From: Chitinophagaceae bacterium | GTDB lineage: Bacteria > Bacteroidota > Bacteroidia > Chitinophagales > Chitinophagaceae | Length of the DNA: 23,300 nt | Reading direction: 5' to 3' | Assembly (NCBI GenBank): GCA_016719015.1 | Contig: JADKAZ010000011.1 | Location: forward strand, 1-23,300 | In this document: positions 1-7,467 of the stretch, in pieces | Numbering within the stretch: position 1 is the first letter of the stretch | Layout: the number at the start of each line of letters is the position of its first letter | Program-made: the position numbers and the translations under genes | Notes under the pieces: model-generated | What the model saw: only the letters and a program-made list of their open reading frames with translations | The model's database searches: none | What the model was told of the DNA's origin: nothing

Positions 1-168
1 CACGTCAGCTGGGCCGGTTCCAGTCAGTATGCGGGGCATAGCAAAATTGACCGTGCCGTCCGCGTGACGCTCAAGGATGCTCTTGACCGAGTGAGCATCG
101 TTTACGCACCCACTGAGCGCACTCAAGTGCCGGTAGTAATCAATACCAACGATTAGAGCTTTGCGCAT
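1..168 (-). CDS. Caspase-like (peptidase C14 family) protein, N-terminal part, cut by window edge
   Basis: Only the first 56 residues are in the window. The start is the ATG at 168-166. The N-terminus has the usual caspase-fold opening: a hydrophobic first strand (KALIVGIDYY), then an LSGCVNDA segment followed by a helix. This is the pattern seen at the start of bacterial caspase-like and metacaspase proteins. The catalytic His and Cys would lie beyond the edge and cannot be checked. The gene starts 5 nt after the stop of the TIR gene at 174-545, so the two are almost certainly co-transcribed. From that pairing I infer a cysteine-protease effector switched on by a TIR-made nucleotide signal. 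An alternative is a caspase fused to another effector or sensor domain further downstream. Confidence 0.75.
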   Translation of the reverse strand, partial: MRKALIVGIDYYRHLSALSGCVNDAHSVKSILERHADGTVNFAMPRILTGTGPADV

Positions 169-173
169 GACAA

Positions 174-545
174 CTACAGTGAGTCTATGAAGTCACTGAT
201 ATTCTTGTCGCTCCAACCGTATGTGGCGACGCCTTCAATATTTGTACGATCATCGCTATATGCCCAGATGCCGCGAATTGGTTTCTTCTCTTCCTTGGCG
301 CATTCAAGCTCCCATTTCTGTCCGGTCGAAGTCAGGGAATTTTTGCTCACCAAGGCGATCACCCCGTGAGATCGCTTTATGCGTGTCCGTACGCGATCCT
401 TCCAGTCTTTATCGTACGGCTCTTTAACAGACATATCGATAAATTCGAATGGAGCCCTTGGGTGAAGCGATTGCCCTTTTAAAAAATCACGTTGTCTTTC
501 ATCCTCAATTGCAAATGCAATGAAGAGGATTTTTTTATCTGCCAT
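174..545 (-). CDS. TIR-like domain protein (ThsB/DUF1863-type)
   Basis: A 123-aa single-domain protein. Strand A (KKILFIAFAIEDE) is followed by the segment FEFIDMSVKEPYDKDW, a basic stretch ending in RIKRSHGVIALVSKNS, and then KWELECAKEE. These are the hallmarks of the MTH538 TIR-like family that includes the Thoeris sensor ThsB. Glu79 (W-E-L-E-C-A) sits where the catalytic NADase glutamate of TIR domains is expected. TIR proteins of this type make cyclic-ADP-ribose-like signals from NAD+ after phage infection. The ATG at 545 has a GGGGA ribosome-binding site about 8 nt upstream. The gene is the first of a two-gene unit with the caspase-like gene 5 nt downstream. Family assignment is firm; the exact product molecule cannot be read from sequence. 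Confidence 0.85.
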   Translation of the reverse strand: MADKKILFIAFAIEDERQRDFLKGQSLHPRAPFEFIDMSVKEPYDKDWKDRVRTRIKRSHGVIALVSKNSLTSTGQKWELECAKEEKKPIRGIWAYSDDRTNIEGVATYGWSDKNISDFIDSL

Positions 546-705
546 TTTCTATTCCCCGCTTACTTATGCCGATGGACTGACGCGAGTTGCCTCGTCGCTA
601 CTATGCACGGCAACTAAAAGTAATACAAGAATATAGAATACAAGTTCAGATTTTTTGCTGCCCCATATGGCTGCGGAATGAGGACAGATAGTTGGAGGGT
701 AAGGG
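546..705. promoter_or_regulatory. Divergent intergenic promoter region
   Basis: This 160-bp stretch separates the leftward TIR gene from the rightward caspase gene and must hold the promoters of both. It is markedly AT-rich around 615-655 compared with its surroundings. I see TATAGAAT at 633-640 as a possible -10 element for rightward transcription, but no convincing -35. GGAGG lies 7-8 nt before the ATG at 706. No operator-like inverted repeat was found. Confidence 0.45.
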
Positions 706-2497
706 ATGAACCGTGCAGCGGTACTGATCGGGGTAAACCGCGTGAGGGGACTGCCGGCACTGAACGACGCTGTGCGTGGCACCCACCGGATGAATGACTG
801 GGTGCTGTCCCAGGGCTTTGCGCCCGCGCATGTGGCCCTCATCACTGATGAGGGAGGGCCGGTAACGGTGGCGGCCGTGCAGGATGCTATTGAGCGCCTG
901 CTGGACCCCATGGCCGGGGTCGAACAGTTGCTGATCTATTTTGCCGGCCACGGGCTCAACATTAATTACGGCGAATTTTGGCTAATGAACCGTGGACTCG
1001 AGCGTCCTACCGAATCGGTGGACGTGGCCCGCAGTGCTGCGCCCGCTACTCGAGAGCGTGCCTCATGTCATATTAATTTCGGACGCTTGCCGGACGGCCG
1101 CGGCCGGAGTGCAGCAGCAGTTCATTACCGGATCGCCGATCTTCCCCGCAGTGGCGGGGGGAACCGCCGAAAAGGCGGTGGACCAGTTCTTTGCCTGTAC
1201 GCTGGGCAATCCGGCACTAGAGGTCCAAGCTCAGGACGCTGCTAACGCCGGCACGTTCTCTGCGCTTTACACCGAGGCACTGCTAGAGGTCCTAAGCGGC
1301 GGCGAGCCAACGATTATCGAAATTGCCAACGATGGCGAAATGCCGGAAGGACTAATCCGTCCGTGGCCTCTAAAGCGAGTGTTGCGCGAGAAAGTGAGTA
1401 GTCGCCTTATCGCCCTCAATCTGCACACCCGAGCCTTCCAGACGCCAGATGCGCGAATCTCTTCCGATCCGGGATTGGCTTGGATTGCTAGGCTGACGCC
1501 GCCCTCGCCCAGACCAGTGTCGCGCGGTGGCAATCTAATGTTTAAAGGCAGTAGGAGGTTAGTTCTTGGGTCTCCGCGTCCCTGTCCTGAGCCAGACGTT
1601 TCGCTGGAGGTCAGCACGCCGGACTGGGTCAATTCAAGGCTCAATGAGTTGCTGAGTGGGAAGGAGTCTTGGACCCATACGAGCAGCCCATGTGATGAGT
1701 TGGAAATCGTCACACAGGCCGATCGCCAGGTCGAGGAATTCGAACCTCTGCATTTTGAAACCCGCTGTGGCATCAAGCTGCGTGGCGGCAAGGCCGTTGA
1801 GGCGGTCTGCCCAAGTACGCACGTGGAGTGGGTCGTCAAAGGTGAAATCCTGCGTGCGTATCCCAGGTCGGCCCAGGCTATGGACTTGGTGCTGCTGATC
1901 TTCGACGACGGCTCAGGTGCGATGGTGCCACTGTTGCCCGAGTTCATCGCCGAACTGTCCTTCGAGAACGGTGAATGGGTGGGGCTCGCCTACGAGGCGT
2001 CGGAGAACTCCCTTTTCCACGATCCAGATCCAGCGAGCCGCCGCAAACGCCGCTATCTGCGGGAGTTCGTACTAGCGGCGGTTGAACGCGGCGTGTTCCA
2101 GCCCGACCGGGACATCTTGGTTGCGCTTGTTGCACGCCTGCTTGAAGCGCCAGTGCCCGACCCGATTCTGTTGCTCTATCTTGCCTACGCACTAGATGAC
2201 GCCGGAATGGTTTGGCGCCTCCGCGAACTGGTCACCGAGATGCAGGCCAGGGGCGCCGCGCTTCTTTTCGACGTGGTGGTGCTGGCCCACCGGCCCGGTG
2301 AGGGGCAGGACGAATTACGTGCCTCCTCACCAGGTATGCCCTTGCTCGCTCGCGGCTGGTCTGGCCTCGCCGCTCGTGAGGTGGCGTTCTACGAGGAACT
2401 GGCTAATGTTTCGCGGATGCGCCAGCCCGGCCTGTGGTCCCGGTATACACCGGCTGCCGTCCATTTCTTCCAGCAACAACCATTTCACCGGAGGTGA
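706..2497 (+). CDS. Caspase-like protease, interrupted by a one-base frameshift
   Basis: The frame starting at 706 (GGAGG ribosome-binding site) encodes a caspase p20-like start (AAVLIGVNRVRGLPALNDA). It also carries the catalytic His82 in the motif IYFAGHG. The reading then continues only in the next frame, which supplies VPHVILISDACRTA with the catalytic Cys codon at 1088-1090 and runs to the stop at 2497. The length (1792 nt) is 3n+1, fitting one extra base. The C-run at 1028-1030 is the best site, since removing one C joins ESVDVA to AVLRPLLES. Restored, the protein is about 596 aa: an N-terminal caspase domain of about 250 aa, then about 340 aa of unrecognised sequence. Its stop overlaps the ribosome-binding site of the hydrolase gene at 2501. 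As read, the His and Cys are on separate polypeptides. Confidence 0.8.
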
Positions 2498-2500
2498 GTT

Positions 2501-3421
2501 ATGCGTGATCTCGTTTTTGTCCATGGCCGTGCTCAGCAGAGCAAAGATTCCAAGGCTCTTAAGGCCGAGTGGATTGCCTATTGGGCCGATGGTCTCAAAA
2601 AGAGCGGACTTTCTGTGCCGCTGCCCGACAATCGGATTCATTTTCCATACTACGGTGACACTCTCGACCAACTGGTGGCGGGCAAATCGCCCGAGGAGGC
2701 AGCCAAAATCGTCGTTCGCGGAGTGGCCCCCGAGGGTGGTGGCGAACTCTCGCTGGAAGAAAGAGCTTTCATTGAGGCAGTGTTGCTCGAGTCGATCGGG
2801 CGCTTCGAAGGGGATGCAGAAGGCGCCGTATGGCGCGCCCTGCCTCCTGGCGCCATCGTCGAAAAAGGTGTGCTCAACTGGGGTTGGGTGCAAGGCCTTC
2901 TTGAAGTACTTGACAAACATATCCCCGGCGCAAGTAGTGCTAGCGTGGCGCTGGCGACGCGAGACGTTTTTCAGTACCTCACCAACGACATCATCCGTGA
3001 TGTGATAAATGCGGGCACCGTGTCGGCAATGCCCGCAGAAGAGGAAACAGTAGTCGTGTCCCATTCCCTCGGCACGGTAGTCGCGTACAACGTACTGCGG
3101 CTCAACGCTAAACAGAAGGGCTGGAAGGTGCCGCTTTTCGTGACGCTAGGGTCGCCGCTGGCGGTTTCCGTCATCAAAGAGAAACTCGCTAGGATTAAGC
3201 CGATCGCCTTTCCGGTAAATGTGGCCACATGGTTCAATGCGATGGACGAGCGGGACGTGGTCTCTCTTTACCCGTTAGACAAAGAAAACTTTTCCCTCAC
3301 GCCTGCCATCGTCAACAAGACCAACGTGCGCAACAGTACGTCGAACGCCCACGGTATCTCGGGCTATTTAGGCGACAAAGAGGTCGCGAAGAGAATCTAC
3401 GATGCGGTGACCAACTCCTGA
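2501..3421 (+). CDS. Alpha/beta-hydrolase (lipase/esterase-like) partner of the caspase
   Basis: A 306-aa protein that begins directly with the first strand and loop of an alpha/beta-hydrolase (RDLVFVHGR). The nucleophile elbow is S-H-S-L-G with Ser189. A candidate acid is Asp252 (MDERDVVSLYPLD) and a candidate catalytic His284 sits in NAHGISGYL, so the triad looks complete. No signal peptide or membrane segment is visible, so it should be cytosolic. The start ATG lies 3 nt after the caspase stop, and its GGAGG site overlaps the end of the caspase gene, indicating translational coupling. From this pairing I infer that the caspase acts on, or with, the hydrolase, for example by releasing a lipase-like toxic activity. 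The substrate is unknown. Confidence 0.75.
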   Translation: MRDLVFVHGRAQQSKDSKALKAEWIAYWADGLKKSGLSVPLPDNRIHFPYYGDTLDQLVAGKSPEEAAKIVVRGVAPEGGGELSLEERAFIEAVLLESIGRFEGDAEGAVWRALPPGAIVEKGVLNWGWVQGLLEVLDKHIPGASSASVALATRDVFQYLTNDIIRDVINAGTVSAMPAEEETVVVSHSLGTVVAYNVLRLNAKQKGWKVPLFVTLGSPLAVSVIKEKLARIKPIAFPVNVATWFNAMDERDVVSLYPLDKENFSLTPAIVNKTNVRNSTSNAHGISGYLGDKEVAKRIYDAVTNS

Positions 3422-3669
3422 GCCTTCTTGGTTTTCTCTGGCTTGTTAGCCACCACTTCGAAGCAGCCCTTCAGGTACCGTGCCGCATCAACGTCAGCAA
3501 GCTGCGCGATACCGGTCATTCATTGGAGCGAGCGCCACCGGAGGCTTTGGCCGATAAACAGACCGGTGAACACTGTGCAGGCCATGTCTGCCGAGGCCAA
3601 CAGCCAACGCTAATCGGCCCCCGCCTCGCCAGACGTGGCACCGCACGGCGAGGCAGGCTTTGTCGATGC
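3422..3669. other. Gene-poor stretch with one inverted repeat
   Basis: No credible coding frame is seen here. An inverted repeat with 8-bp perfect arms (GCCTCGCC at 3623-3630 and GGCGAGGC at 3647-3654, 16-nt loop) lies between the convergent ends of the hydrolase gene and the gene at 3670-4098. It could act as a weak bidirectional terminator, but no clear T-run follows it. Confidence 0.35.
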
Positions 3670-4098
3670 TCACCTCTTGCCCCGCTCTCTGGGGCGCCAC
3701 GCCGCTGATCGGCCGAACTGCTGATCCAGAACCAGCAACGCCTCCAGTTCATCCGGCAAAGCAACATCACCTTGCTGGCACATCTTTCGAAACGCTTCGA
3801 TCTGCCTCGCCATGGGTACGTCATGTCCTCTTGCCTGACATTCCCGGAAGAAGGAAACCAAGGCATGCGTACGCGTGCGCTGCAGGGCGTCCGCAATATC
3901 GTCGAGCACATCGATGCGCCATAACGGGCATTCGCGCATGAAATCGTCAGTCGGTACGAATGCCGCTTCACCTGCATTCCGGTCGACGTAGAAGCCGCGC
4001 AGGGCGCGACGCGATGGCAATAGTTGCAATTCCTCCTGCGTTGGCACGTCGATGCCAGGGCTCAGCCAGTACGGGCTGCGTGATTTGATCTCGTCCAT
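3670..4098 (-). CDS. Hypothetical protein encoded downstream of the integrase
   Basis: A 142-aa protein I do not recognise. It has no membrane segment, is rich in Arg and Glu, and looks helical in its second half (DDIADALQRTRTHALVSFF; ALPDELEALLVL). The ATG at 4098 has a clear AAGGAA ribosome-binding site 5-6 nt upstream. The gene follows the recombinase gene by about 50 nt on the same strand and is probably co-transcribed with it. That position suggests a role in the integrating element, such as an accessory or directionality factor, but nothing in the sequence proves it. No helix-turn-helix is obvious. Confidence 0.6.
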   Translation of the reverse strand: MDEIKSRSPYWLSPGIDVPTQEELQLLPSRRALRGFYVDRNAGEAAFVPTDDFMRECPLWRIDVLDDIADALQRTRTHALVSFFRECQARGHDVPMARQIEAFRKMCQQGDVALPDELEALLVLDQQFGRSAAWRPRERGKR

Positions 4099-4148
4099 GT
4101 TTATTCCTTAAGAATGATGAGTAGAGGGAGGTGTCGAGCGGGGCGTGG

Positions 4149-5300
4149 TCAGGTCGCGTTTCCGCCATGGAGGTCGGGGCCGCGTACGGGTGTCGGTGAC
4201 TCGGTGGGCGTGACGCGCATGCTGCCGAGGTAGACGCTGGTAATCGATATCCGCCCGTGACCGAGGCGAGCAGCGATCTCCTTTCGGGCCTGCAAGTCGA
4301 GCGCCGGGTCCGCCTTTGAGCCGCCAGCAATCGGTGGTGGCACCTGCGTGATGCTTTGATAATCATCGGCCGCGCCCTGATGTCGCAGACCGTGTGGCAC
4401 AACACCCAAGCCGGCGCGCGTGATGCCGAAGCGCTCCATCACATAGCGCAACCGCCGTATTGCCTGCTGCAGCGTCAGGCGTGGGTCGCTGACACTCTCA
4501 TTGATACCCTGCGCCACCCGGCGCGCGTAGGCGATGGCTTCCTCCCGCACCGCGTTGTTGATGGGAAACAGGCGTTCCCGTCCGCCCTTGGTGCCCCGAT
4601 GCGTATCCAAATAGAAGGCCACGCCGCCATCCGGCTTACCCGCCTGCGCGGCGCTGATCACGTCGGTATGCGGGCGGAACATGACGCTCTCCTTGAAGCG
4701 CAACTGGAATGCCTGCATCAGTTTCAGGGAGGCGGTGGCATGCACGTCGTAGGCCTCGACTTCCTTGATGACGGTGTACACGTCGACGGCCTGGGCGCGC
4801 CATGACTTGTCGACGCCGGCCGCCAAGCGGCGTTGATACAGCTTCGGATCATCGAAGTAGCATTGGATTGGTTTCAGCAGCTTCGGCTTGCCGATCCAGC
4901 CGGCGAAGGTTTTCATGAAGCTGAAGTAGGTCTGGATCGTCGCCGGGCTCAGCCGCCCGGCACGCGCTTCCTCCAGCCAGTAGCGAGTGACGGCTTCGAC
5001 ATGGCGACCGCTGAAGGAGCGCGGGTCCAGCTTGAAGTGCTTCGGATGCCCGCGCAGAAAATCGAACAGCCAGATGCAGAAGCGCGTGCGCTCCGCCATC
5101 GTCTTGTGGCTCACGCCCTTGGGCTTGCTGCTGTGCTGCCAGTTGTGCTGCTGCAGGATCAACTGCAGCACGTAGCCGCTGCGCTTGGGGTTCAAGGGGA
5201 TGTCGTCCAGGTCCGGCTGTTCGTAGGTGCGCGACTGCCCACGGCGTTTGCCGTGTCGAGGGGTGGAGCGGTCGTTCCAACCGTTGCTTTGCTTGTCCAT
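4149..5300 (-). CDS. Tyrosine recombinase (phage-type integrase)
   Basis: A 383-aa site-specific recombinase of the large integrase-domain family found in genomic islands. An N-terminal SAM-like DNA-binding region spans roughly residues 60-150 (starting near SHKTMAERTRFCIWLFDFL) and the catalytic domain follows. Catalytic residues visible are Arg201 (QLRFKES), Lys238 (RGTKGGRERLF), His303 and Arg306 (HGLRH), His348 (LGHGRIS) and the nucleophile Tyr357 (SVYLG). The set is complete, so the enzyme should be active. I chose the ATG at 5300 because it has an AAAGGAAAG site 5-7 nt upstream. The ATG at 5321 lacks one, and the longer open frame to 5612 runs through the hairpin-rich noncoding stretch. 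It presumably mobilises some of this island; no att duplication was found. Confidence 0.88.
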   Translation of the reverse strand: MDKQSNGWNDRSTPRHGKRRGQSRTYEQPDLDDIPLNPKRSGYVLQLILQQHNWQHSSKPKGVSHKTMAERTRFCIWLFDFLRGHPKHFKLDPRSFSGRHVEAVTRYWLEEARAGRLSPATIQTYFSFMKTFAGWIGKPKLLKPIQCYFDDPKLYQRRLAAGVDKSWRAQAVDVYTVIKEVEAYDVHATASLKLMQAFQLRFKESVMFRPHTDVISAAQAGKPDGGVAFYLDTHRGTKGGRERLFPINNAVREEAIAYARRVAQGINESVSDPRLTLQQAIRRLRYVMERFGITRAGLGVVPHGLRHQGAADDYQSITQVPPPIAGGSKADPALDLQARKEIAARLGHGRISITSVYLGSMRVTPTESPTPVRGPDLHGGNAT

Positions 5301-5703
5301 GGCATCTTTCCTTTTTTCCATTCGTCGATTCGGTGGAACCCGGGCGTTCGTGCATCGGCGGGTTCCGGGCGCCGATGCCAAGCCAGTGTTTGCCGTCATC
5401 GCCAGAGCGACGGCGGCGCGGAGGTGCGTAAAAGTGATCGCCAGCCAGCATGCGTCGGGCGCAATGTGGCGTTCGCCGTAGCGAACCAGGTTCTCAAGGA
5501 ACCCGAGGCAACCCCGGAGGCGTGACCTCCGGTACGGTGCCCGAGCGGCACCGCGAACTCGTTCCCCATCGCCGGCTTGACTGGCAACGTCCGTTCCGCG
5601 ACGGACGCGCAATGCCGTTCACGCGGGCCGTGGCGCCGCACCGAGGTGCGGCAGCGCACGGCTGACCGAGGTCAGGGCGTGAGTGCGAGGGGAAGGAACT
5701 CGA

Positions 5704-5727
5704 ACGCCGGCCCCGCAGGGCCGGCGT
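5704..5727. repeat. Perfect 10-bp inverted repeat, loop CGCA
   Basis: Arms ACGCCGGCCC and GGGCCGGCGT flank a 4-nt loop. It is one of the strongest stems of the hairpin array upstream of the integrase. No T-run follows, so it is not a standard terminator. Confidence 0.75.
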
Positions 5728-6308
5728 CATTCGCGGCCTGGAACAGGCGCGAGAGAGGGGAATGGCCAAGGCGGTCGCAACGAAGTGCGATCGCCGGCAG
5801 GAAGGTGCTCAAGGCATCGGTGGTCGGGCCACCGTCTATGGCATCGCCGCTCGGGGCGGACGATGCCCAAGGCGCATCCTCGTTTCCTTGCATCGGGTGC
5901 GAAGGAAGGAACTGGCGCCATGGTCAAGCCATGGGCCGCGCCACTATCAACAACAAAAACACCAGGGACGCCAAGCGTCCGGAACGACAGGCGCTCAAGG
6001 CGCCGCGGTGAAGATCACCACTCAAAGGGCTTGCGTTTCCGTGCGCGATGCACGCCGGGCCGCTAGCTGGACCGGGCTGATGCAGTTTCATTGTGGCGCT
6101 GGAAACGCGCCCTTGCAATCCCGAAAACTGCCGATTAGCGTGCCGCGAGCCGCAAGCGCCCGGATTTACCGTGGCCTTGACATGGCATCGTTCTACCTCT
6201 GGTTCCGAAGCGATGAGCATGGTGGCAGCGCAGGCCTATTGCCGTGTCACCCCAGTTCAAATGGGGTGTGTGGCAAGGCGTCCGGAAGCGATGTTCGCTC
6301 CGGGCCCT

Positions 6309-6344
6309 GGTACTGTGCTGTCACTCCGATCACAGCACAGTGCC
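6309..6344. repeat. 13-bp inverted repeat upstream of the two-gene unit at 6452
   Basis: Arms GGTACTGTGCTGT (6309-6321) and ACAGCACAGTGCC (6332-6344) pair over 13 positions with a single T/G pair and a 10-nt loop. It lies about 110 bp before the ATG at 6452. It is either the 3'-side stem of the structured stretch or a protein-binding operator; sequence alone cannot decide. Confidence 0.6.
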
Positions 6345-6451
6345 ACTGGAGATCGAGTGCGGCGCGTTGACGGACCGCCCACTCGAATTACCGGGTTGAA
6401 ACGGGCATGTGGTGCGAGACGCTGGACAGGTCTTTCCAGGGGAGAACTGTC

Positions 6452-6967
6452 ATGCCAACGCTGCAAGCCATCCACGGGCGCCTGGTCGAGGTGCGCCGCT
6501 TTACCAACGTCCATCTCTACATCGGCCGTCGCCCACTCGGCCCAACCGACCGTTACGAACTGTGGCTCAAGCCGCCCCATGGCGCCGAGCGCAAGTTCAT
6601 CATCAACACGCGAATCATGCCGGCGCGGCGGGGGCACGAGGTGAGTCTGATCGTCACCGCGCACAAGGTGCCGCAGGTACTGGGACTGGCCAACTGGTCC
6701 ACGATCGATGGCGTCAATTACGCGCGCACCGATGCGCCGCCACTGGTCCGCGCTCGGGACTTCGTTGTGTTGCCGGCAGCGTTCCTGGCCGCGGCTATCC
6801 TTTACGGAGATATCGGCATGGTGCTGTTCGTTCCGGCGGCGGTGGCGTACTTGGCGACGGCCGCCTTCGGGCGGGCTATGGCGCGGACCCGGCGGGCTGC
6901 CCAGGTGGACCGGGCTATCGATGCGGAGGCGCTCCGGACGAGCCGATCTGTGCGGACGCTGCAATGA
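6452..6967 (+). CDS. Hypothetical membrane protein
   Basis: A 171-aa protein of no family I recognise. Residues 1-110 look like a soluble, strand-rich domain (VEVRRFTNVHLYIGRRPLG, then ERKFIINTRIMPARRGHEV). Residues about 110-145 form two closely spaced hydrophobic segments (FVVLPAAFLAAAILYG and GMVLFVPAAVAYLATAAF). The tail is basic. This suggests a membrane-anchored protein with a cytoplasmic N-terminal domain. The ATG at 6452 is preceded by GGGGAG at good spacing. The stop overlaps the start of the next gene as ATGA, so the two are translationally coupled. It sits between the hairpin array and the defence operon and may belong to the mobile element. Confidence 0.6.
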   Translation: MPTLQAIHGRLVEVRRFTNVHLYIGRRPLGPTDRYELWLKPPHGAERKFIINTRIMPARRGHEVSLIVTAHKVPQVLGLANWSTIDGVNYARTDAPPLVRARDFVVLPAAFLAAAILYGDIGMVLFVPAAVAYLATAAFGRAMARTRRAAQVDRAIDAEALRTSRSVRTLQ

Positions 6968-7200
6968 CCATCCGCTTTGGCAATCAAGTGAGGCTGGCCT
7001 CGCGCGATCGCTTCCGGCTGATGCTGCTCATCGAGCGCGACCCCGGCCACATCGTGTCATTCGCCGAGTTGCAAGCACTGATGCAGCGGCATCGCGCCCA
7101 AGTGCGGGGGGTATCCCGTGACGCCGAGTTTCTCCGCTGGCTGATGGACAGAGAGTGGAACCGGTTGGCGCCCGGGAGCGGCTACCGAGAACCGCTTTGA
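6964..7200 (+). CDS. Small hypothetical protein coupled to the membrane protein gene
   Basis: A 78-aa basic protein of unknown function. Its ATG overlaps the stop codon of the preceding gene (ATGA, 6964-6967), which is the reason for choosing this start within a longer open frame. The middle reads like a compact helical fold (RFRLMLLIERDPGHIVSFAELQALMQRH, then DAEFLRWLMDREWNRL) and could be a small winged-helix-type DNA-binding protein. That is a guess from helix pattern only. Confidence 0.5.
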   Translation: MTIRFGNQVRLASRDRFRLMLLIERDPGHIVSFAELQALMQRHRAQVRGVSRDAEFLRWLMDREWNRLAPGSGYREPL

Positions 7201-7467
7201 GCCGTGTTCATAGCCAGTTTGGTCGGACCTGTAGCACGGAATGACGCACTTACGTCCTTCGTGTTCAATCTGGGGGGGCGCAGCGGCCAAGGAATGCTCG
7301 AAGTGGGTGGGGGTAAGCCGACCTTGCCCGGACTGGTCGTGTAAAGGCGCGCGGAATCGATTTGTTATGGAACTTGACCGGCTGAGGAAGTACAAACCGC
7401 AGAGCTTATCAAGATTCCCATCAGCAACGCATACCGTTAAACTTCGCTCTCAAAAAAGGCGACGACC
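7201..7467. other. Intergenic stretch, nothing recognised
   Basis: This stretch of about 270 bp has no credible gene. I see a run of seven G at 7271-7277 and an AAAAAAGG purine stretch just before the DUF488 start, but no promoter or terminator I would defend. Confidence 0.4.

Larger units (their letters stand above)
5352..6439 (+). ncRNA. Candidate large structured noncoding RNA (array of more than 20 short hairpins)
   Basis: No plausible ORF covers this stretch, but short inverted repeats follow one another almost without gaps. Those read directly: 5352-5378 (9-bp stem), 5392-5414, 5451-5463, 5471-5486, 5489-5503, 5514-5532, 5535-5553, 5588-5607, 5635-5652, 5662-5675, 5704-5727 (10 bp), 5731-5752, 5770-5795 (10 bp), 5804-5818, 5818-5834, 5840-5867 (7+4 bp), 5885-5906, 5918-5934, 5966-5980, 5990-6004, 6007-6019, 6040-6054, 6248-6268 (7 bp), 6282-6303, 6309-6344 (13 bp), 6353-6386 and 6422-6439. 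Loop TCAAG recurs four times, TCGGG four times and CGAG twice. The non-Watson-Crick pairs at 5774/5791, 5805/5817 and 6311/6342 are G-U on the plus strand but C-A on the minus strand, favouring a rightward transcript. Transcription itself is unproven; a DNA-level role in recombination is an alternative. Confidence 0.5.

Noticed and set aside
2327..3064. Minus-strand open frame of 245 codons
   Set aside because: It is antisense to the caspase end and the hydrolase gene; the plus-strand hydrolase has a catalytic triad and ribosome-binding site.
4356..5525. Plus-strand open frames of 149 and 230 codons
   Set aside because: They lie opposite the integrase gene and mirror its codon bias; no family features.
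5301..5612. Longer N-terminus for the integrase
   Set aside because: The open frame continues, but through the hairpin-rich stretch. The ATG at 5300 has the proper ribosome-binding site, and upstream residues show no domain.
5577..6370. Open frames of 127-202 codons in the hairpin stretch
   Set aside because: They overlap one another in several frames, lack ribosome-binding sites and read as low-complexity Arg/Gly-rich sequence, typical of GC-rich noncoding DNA.
5300..6450. Known large RNAs (group II intron, RNase P RNA, tmRNA)
   Set aside because: I see no domain V-type hairpin, no intron-encoded reverse transcriptase, and no RNase P or tmRNA signature segments.
7201..7467. tRNA gene as integrase attachment site
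   Set aside because: No cloverleaf or T-loop consensus was found here or beside the integrase.
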